Shown piece after piece: positions 43,086 to 49,443 of a stretch of 49,443 nucleotides of DNA. Every line of letters begins with the position of its first letter. Position 1 is the stretch's first letter. The position numbers and the translations under genes are program-made. This DNA is from Zygnema cylindricum (Eukaryota; Streptophyta; Zygnematophyceae; Zygnematales; Zygnemataceae), in the NCBI GenBank assembly GCA_037447655.1, contig JBBHKE010001655.1, positions 193,325 to 242,767 of the forward strand, read 5' to 3'. The notes under the pieces were generated by a model. It was not told the origin of the DNA. It saw nothing but the letters and a program-made list of their open reading frames with translations, and did no database searches.

Positions 43086-44857
43086 TCACAAACTACTCAA
43101 AAATGCCTTCAACTCGTTTGAAACCTCCTCTGGGAACTCTTCTTGAGGCAAAAGAGCTCCTTTAACAATCTTAAACTCTGTCACTCCCTTCGCCCCTTCC
43201 AATGCTTGCATTTCCGCCCTTGATCTCTTTGGTCCTTTCTTTGCTGATAGGACAAGGACAGGAATTCCCTTATCCTCCATGGCCGCAAAAAGTGCCAAAA
43301 ACTCTTCGCGGTTTGAAACTGTATCGATTTGCCCACTCAAAAATGACGCGGGGGCAAAACGAGCTCCTTCACGAAGTGTAAGAGAGGTTCTTTTCTCAAG
43401 AAGATCCTTAGTCACATTATCCGCATCAGAATACACATGAGTCAAGTACTGCATCCGCATGTTTTTTGGACTAGCAACACCATACTGGTAAAGAGCCCAG
43501 CCTAAACCAGGAAGGCGAATAGCATTTCGCAAAATAGAATATCTGCGCAACATCAGTGAGCACCTCACAAAACCTTTTAGTTTCAATGTTCACCATTTCG
43601 CTGTTAGACTTTGCCTCTCTTTTCCTTCCTCTTTCTCTTTCTCACCTCTTTCAAAATCAATCCAGCTGAGTCATCATCCTAGCTTATACTGCAAAGACAA
43701 TACTCTGTTATCTTCTGATTTGAACAATTTATAACATAGTAGCCTCACAAAGTTCTTATTGGAATTGATTTTGAACCTGAATTCCATCTTATCCGATTTT
43801 CCAAAAACAATGGGTAGTGGCCCTCCCCATGTAGGAGCAACAGCCCCAATAGCAGATGGAGTCAAAAATCCTCTTGCAGTCGCTCTAACAACAGCTGTTG
43901 CAGCATGTCCTCCTCCAATCACCACAGGATTCTTCTCTCCTGCACATTCAACAAAAAGACAAATTAAAAGGCATATTTTCATTTCTGCTGCCAGCTCTTC
44001 CCTGCTACAATATCATGACATTTTAGTTCAAGATAATTTTCAAGTTCAATTCTTACCTGATAACGGCCCATCTGCTGCCCCGAAAATATCAGTTAAAAAC
44101 TTTTCCATAAAGTCTGCAGTGTATTGCACTGGTGGGCTGTCAGACTCCCCGAAGCCTGGCCAATCAATGACCACTACACGCCTTTCCTTTGCCAAAGAGG
44201 CTGCCACGTCAGCCCACTCTTCCACTGTGCTCACATCCGAATAAGCAGGCAGCAAAACTACTGGTTGCAAATCAACAGCAGGTTCAGTTCCTTTGTGTTC
44301 AACATAGTTGATGTTGATTGGCTGACCATTGTGTCGCCAGATCCACTTTCCTTTGCTCACCTGCACCAAAATAGAATTTAGCAAATGTTAAATATTAAGT
44401 TCACTAGAAGATCAGGAACACACCCATCAAAAGACTAAAAGAAACAGGGTAGAAAATCTGCGATACAATCTGCCACCTTGCTTGGCGCCAATAATGGTTC
44501 AGTATAACAGTGTCGTAATGCTCTGCACCCATATAGACTGAAGAAAAATCTCACCGCTATTCCTGTATCTCTTTGCCTCGTCTCTTCCACAACAGCAACA
44601 TCAGCAGCACTTGAATGCACTGTCACACTCCTATTCTCCCCTCTTTGGTTGCGATATGCACTTGTCGTCCCAGCTTCAATATACAGAAACTGCGACCGCG
44701 TAGTTACCGGAGCTGTTAAGCAGCTGGATGAATAACGAACGCGGGCAAAGAGAGAGTTAACATGTGAAGCAGAAGCAGACGCCAGTCGAGCTGGAGAAAC
44801 CAAGGTTGAAAGTCGCAGAGCACCAGTTGACACGGCAGAGACTGCACTTGCAGCCAT
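43086..44857 (-). CDS. Plastid alpha/beta-hydrolase-fold protein lacking catalytic residues
   Basis: The fold is seen in PVVLLPAYSDVSTVEEW (oxyanion-hole strand) and VVVIDWPGFGESDSP. Exons on minus, in order: 44857-44555, 44360-44057, 43939-43777 and 43542-43086 (phases 0, 1, 2), giving 408 residues. The first ~100 residues, Ala/Ser/Arg/Val-rich and nearly without acids at the start (MAASAVSAVSTGALRLS), look like a plastid transit peptide. The nucleophile elbow reads VVIGGGHAATA: Gly213 sits where GxSxG has Ser. The last 58 residues contain no Asp or His, and the His position before PQEEFPEEV is Leu387 (preceded by GA). All three members of the triad therefore appear to be lost. I believe plants have a conserved relative with the same GGGHA elbow, so this may be a fold-only binding protein rather than decay. 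It is divergently arranged with the polyamine oxidase gene. ATG 44857 was chosen over an upstream ATG (44881) because it starts the transit-like sequence. Confidence 0.8.
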
Positions 44858-46110
44858 TTTCTGCCATAAACAACATAACAACAGCAGCGATATTAGGAGA
44901 GAAAATAATAATTTTCAAAGATACCCCCGAATTGTGTCATCCAGACAATAGTTCGAAAAATAAGAGGTGCATAGCATATGTAAGTTTCGAGAGTAAGGTA
45001 ATATGCCAATACGTAAATCTTCTTAATAACATGCTCTTCCGGTCCTAAACCAGAAAATATATTCTTTCATAATGGTTTACCCGCCAGTAAGGTCCAACAG
45101 TCAGCAAGATTCATACTTTAACTACATGCAAGGGATTGGTAACAATAGGCTTGTACGCAGAAACGTGTGAGCTACCTCTCTCTCTTTGAGTTACGTTCCA
45201 GTAAAGCAATTGTGCAAATATTAAAATTAGGACCAAAATATGTGCATCAGGATAGTGTCAACACACAAAGAAGAAAAAAGATGGGGTGAAGAAGGGTGAA
45301 ATAGTAAAATTCCAACTCAAACTCACCCGGCGACCAAGATGTAAATTAACAAAAAGGAAAAGAAAAGATTAAAACAGAGAAATCACTGGCCGTCTCAGTC
45401 AGTATACTTTTTGTCCAGGAAATTATCGAGGAGAGTCAGTGAATGTCGCTGCAAGAATAAATGACGAGCTATTTACCAATTCTGACTACGAAACTGGGGA
45501 AGAAAAATCGCAACCAAGGACACGTCACGAGAATCTGCAGGAAATGAAACCACTCTTTAAAAACATTCCTTCCAGAATCCACGCAGAAAAATATCAAAAA
45601 AAGATGACGATTCAAAATTTCAAACTCGATTTTGGAACAAATTTTTGTTCAAATAAACGGAAGAACTGGAGTGAAACGTGTCTCCTTCTCCTTCACTTAA
45701 TTCATCAAGAAAGGAGGGCGTATTTCCGTATAGTCGTACGGTGTACGATAACAGTTGACACTTGACAGTTTTATAGTTTCCATATAGAAATAATGGCAAA
45801 TATCCAGAGGTTGTCTCTTTAACCAAAATTGTAACCGCTGACGATTTAATTCTTTGGAGACGTACAATGTCAACCGCCACTACAACCGCTGATTTCTAGA
45901 ATATTTATAGCATGACCATGCATTCTCTATACATCTACTTTATCAAGAAACTATCAGTAGAGGACTGGACTAGAAGAATATGGCAGAATATGAGTAAATA
46001 TGGCATTGTGTTTCAAAGCACAGGAGAGCTCTTCGGCTTAAAAAAAACCGGAAATGGTCATGCAGTAGTGGTTTCATCTTTTTGAAAGCAGAAGAGAGCA
46101 CCTGGACTAA
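44858..46110. promoter_or_regulatory. Divergent intergenic region, possible shared promoter
   Basis: 1.25 kb lie between the start codons of the hydrolase-fold gene (minus) and the polyamine oxidase gene (plus). No coding region recognised; the frame at 45439-45765 has no known features. No clear TATA boxes could be assigned. Confidence 0.4.
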
Positions 46111-49100
46111 ATGGCGTCCATGGCCCGGCCTAAGGTTGTGGTAGTTGGCGCGGGAATATCAGGAGTTGTGGCGGCTTTGCAGCTCCAGGCAAGATATAAG
46201 CTGCCATGGATAGAATCCTGCATGCCTGTTCAATTCTTGTTCAATTTTTCTTCAATTTCTGTTCAATCTTTGTTTTGTTGCTGGAGTGAACGCATACCAA
46301 ACTGGGCCAGTATCTCAATCGAGGATGTTTGCATCACAGAAGTAACTGTTTTTGTAGATAATTTTGCATTTAGTACATTTCTGAAGCTGGAAAAATGACT
46401 ACCTTTACGTCCTAAGTGCAAGTGGTAAAACTTGCTAGTTTTTCTTAAGTAAGGCAGGATGTGCAAAAATGAGTTGTGCCTTACTTCGACCCGTTGCCAT
46501 TATGGAGTCAGCACATATGGCCAATGATAATTGAAGCAATATATCAACAGTATCATCCATTCATGGAGAGCATGTGTAGGTGATTACACGGAAAATATAT
46601 TTGGTACATTTTTGTTTGGGCCATATTTTTTAGTTAGGACTTGGGATCTCATGAAAGAGCAATGCACAAGCATTTAGAATGAACTTTTTCTATGCTATGA
46701 TTTGTGCATCTGACTTGGGTTGAATGTTACTTGAAATGAAAAGTTTCACCATCTCCTTGTTGCGGATAACATGAACGACACATTTAACGCCCTGTGTTGA
46801 TGTTGACCAACAACACAGACTTGCTCAATTATGACTTACACCACTTCATTAGCAATTATGAATGCAGTGTTTGAAGATGTTTACTGGTTCTAGTTTGGCT
46901 TTCATGGAGCCGTTATGTAGGAGAGCATTCTGGCTTTGTGATTCTAAAAAGTGAACTATGATTTTTTTTACATTTGATTCCATTATGAACTGCTGTTGAG
47001 AGTGTTAATAAAGCTTGAGGAAAGTCTGAATCACATATTGCCGGGATTGCACAAAATTTAGGGATGAAGAACTGAGTTTTAGGATCATAGAAGTGGAATA
47101 TTGGCCATATATGTCACTATCAAAGCCACTTACGGTTGGAGTAGGAAGCTGGCCTTGTTTTTAGCAGAGCCATATTAGTATGGAGAACACTTTTTGGCTA
47201 AGGTTTTTCACACTTTATGCTCGTTATGGTAAGAATACAAGTTCTAGATTTGACCTTGCTGAAAGAAGAGCTAAGACACCGTGCCAAATTCTCTGCTGTA
47301 AAGGAAATATGTCTTCTTTGGAAATATGTCTGGTCACCCTTACAACCTCTTGCTAATTGCCGCTCTCTTTTCTTATTACATATTTTCAACTGTTTCCTTT
47401 TTTTTTCTACAGAAATCCAATGCTGTTGATGTGGTTCTGTTGGAGGCAAGTCAACGAGTCGGTGGACGTATTTGGAGCCGCGAGTTTGGTGGTGAAAAAA
47501 TAGAGGTGAGAGTGTGGGTAATAAATCCTGATTCATTAGTGAAAAAGTCTTCGAAAGCAGCGTAGAACTGAGGCAAGGAAAAGAAGCAATTCCAGGAACA
47601 GAGTTTCTAGAAATGAACTTTTTGGCAGTTAATCCAATAATAGTAAAGATTGTGTGTCTTCTGGCCAACGACGTCCATGCCAAAAAATGCCATTTTTTAG
47701 TCTTATGTTTGTCGCATCGAATGCTAGTCACCAGGATAGATTTCAAACAAGAACATAGCAGACTTTCATAAGTTTTATCTGTTTTTTTCCCTCTTTGCAA
47801 AACAACTTAAACATTTCCAAAAGCTTAAACATTTCGAAACTGTTATTTTCTGATGGTCCACAGATGGGAGCAAACTGGATACATGGAACACATGGCAGTC
47901 CTGTGATGAAAATTGCAGAAAAACATGGTTTGCTTGATGGAGGAGTAGGACCTTGGGGAGGAACGAGATGGACAGGTGGCAATAGTCTCAGATTGGAGGG
48001 AGGCTCTGAAATTGATGATGAGTTAGGAAAAGAAGTTAAAGGGATTTATCGAAAAGCTGTGGGTGAAACATTAGTGATTGGATCAAAAGAAACGGGCCAG
48101 CCGACTTACTTAGATAAAAATGGGCACGAGGTATGTCTATAATTTCCGCTTACTCCCCTTCCAAGTGACACAAGAACGGGAGAGTCGAATTGTTGTTAAG
48201 ATATATTAGGCATGTAAGATATTTATTTGTGTAAAAAAAAAAATTTGTATGTGTATGATATTTATTTTGGGGATGTGAAACTTTGGGATGCCTGGACAGG
48301 TCGGAGTTGATGAAAGTGTTGGAGAATACCTTAACAATGAGTTTTTAAAAAAACTGTGTTCAAATCGAAAGTCAAAGACAGGAGATAATAGTACAGGCGT
48401 TGACAATGGAACAACAGAAAATTGGGAAGATGACTGGGCAGGCGCAGAAGCCCTTTCTGAACCTGGTCGAGGAGCCATTGCTTATCAAACATCGGAGAGG
48501 TGAAGAAAAAACCTTGTTAAGAAATGACCATATTGAACTTTTAACTGACACTATCCATAAAACTACACCGCCCATCTTTATTAGAGTCAAATTGCTCTAA
48601 TTCGAGCGAGTGTTTATTCAACCCCAAATCATAAACTAGTGTTACTAACACTAAATTTGTTAAGGGACCCATCATGAGCTATGTGGCAAAACATAAGAAA
48701 AGCATGCGCCATTAGCTGAACAATACGGTTGAAAAATGTGTATAGAATTCCTATTTTGTCAAATATCGCAATCAATATTTTATCCAGTTATGTCCTAAAG
48801 CCTGGAGGGCATAGTGAACCCGTGTGATGAGCATGTACTGAGTCATGCATAACAACAAATTATCTACCAAGTGAAATTCTAAACAATGAATCAGTAAATT
48901 ATCCTATGCCATTTATAAAGAATTTGTTTTGTTTCTTATTCCGGAGAGAAGTAAAATATGTGTATTGAACATGAATACCTAGTGGGACAGTATGAGTGCA
49001 GGTCTTAGAAATGAGGCAGTTGTTCACACAAACGGAAATGTTGCCCATTCCCCTACGGTATTTTCAACCGAAAAGGAGACAGAATTCAATGAAAAAAATT

Positions 49101-49275
49101 ATTTGGAGAGAATCGACTGGTCTAATGATGTTATACGAAAAAAAAAAGCGGTTTTCGATATGAGAACAAGACTCGAATGTTGTATTTCTGGTGTGGACTC
49201 CCTCGAATGCCTCTCTTCTCGCTCATTTGGAGAATATGAAGAGTATCCAGGACCTCACATTACGATCGCAAGTGG
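46111..49275 (+). CDS. Polyamine oxidase, PAO5-like (5' part, runs off window)
   Basis: This is an FAD-dependent amine oxidase that oxidises spermine-type polyamines; the PAO5 group is cytosolic. Exons seen: 46111-46188, 47413-47505, 47864-48130, 48300-48499 and 48991-49275, about 307 residues, with more exons beyond the end. The Rossmann motif is VVVGAGISGVVAA (residues 9-21). FAD contacts follow at LLEASQRVGGRIWS and EMGANWIHGTHGSPV. Exon 5 ends CCISGVDSLECLSSRSFGEY followed by EEYPGPHITIASG, close to the ISG-x-FGEY-x-PG-x-SGY region of PAO5. Intron 1 (1.2 kb) has a GC donor (CAG|GCAAGA). Exon 5 must start at 48991 (acceptor GGGACAG), since the nearby TGCAG at about 49001 would bring a stop into frame. 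The region 150-240 is poorly conserved and hydrophilic. No targeting sequence is visible at the N-terminus. Confidence 0.85.
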
Positions 49276-49443
49276 GTAAGGAATTTTCCTCCCTAGTTTT
49301 GCCCCTCTTGGGCCTCACTTTACGATTGCCAATTTGTCAGCAATTGTTTAGTTCATGTGGTCACACATCAGAGAATCCTTACCACCAACTTCGGTTTTCC
49401 CTCTTCCTCCCCTCCCTATCATTACCAACCGAATCTGAACTCT

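Noticed and set aside
45439-45765. 108-codon frame in the divergent intergenic region
   Set aside because: No family features; lies between two well-supported genes without splice or promoter evidence.

Overview
The window is nuclear DNA from a streptophyte, very probably a land plant. The evidence is the set of split genes: methionine S-methyltransferase, a PDV2-like plastid-division protein, a DUF3339 microprotein, a plastid alpha/beta-hydrolase-fold protein and a PAO5-like polyamine oxidase. They have GT-AG (and two GC-AG) introns and lie among LTR retrotransposons, MITEs and microsatellites. The proteins look fairly diverged from the flowering-plant versions I remember, so a non-seed plant is possible, but I cannot place the species.

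Layout. 1-1690: CAT/ATC microsatellite, then an AT-rich satellite. 1776-5841: a broken Ty1/copia element with two repeat ends; reverse transcriptase is deleted in frame. 5843-6063: a GC-rich fragment that may come from a U-box gene. 6064-14359: gene-poor repeat land with a complete 712-bp hAT-type MITE (7246-7957), an ankyrin-like scrap (about 12256-12413) and a truncated second LTR element (LTR 12699-13181, primer-binding site, gag start). 14360-18921: nine exons of the C-terminal (aminotransferase-like) part of methionine S-methyltransferase; the methyltransferase half is not visible. 16470-21563 and 23565-29507: a tandem segmental duplication carrying the last five exons of that gene plus downstream repeats, separated by a 2-kb spacer. 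29661-31394: a 1.7-kb foldback element. 31482-32388: a hAT-type MITE with a TA-MITE nested in its last two bases.

33237-36597: PDV2-like gene on +. 36600-39784: CT microsatellite, a copy of the PDV2-like 3' coding end, purine-rich DNA and a promoter-like stretch with two telo-boxes and a G-box. 39785-40774: a two-exon DUF3339 gene. 43086-44857 (-) and 46111-49275 (+): a head-to-head pair, a plastid alpha/beta-hydrolase-fold protein lacking all three expected catalytic residues and the 5' part of a polyamine oxidase that runs off the window. The genes have unrelated roles (S-methylmethionine cycle, plastid division, polyamine breakdown) and no common pathway is implied.

The most unusual structure is the duplicated 3' exon cassette of the methyltransferase gene. 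All exons are phase 0 with intact splice sites, so the upstream exons could in principle splice to either cassette. The two copies show alternating blocks of near-identity and clear divergence, as expected from gene conversion. The copy-1 breakpoint coincides with the terminus of a transposable element. Two further MITEs inserted only into copy 2, with copy 1 preserving their empty sites.
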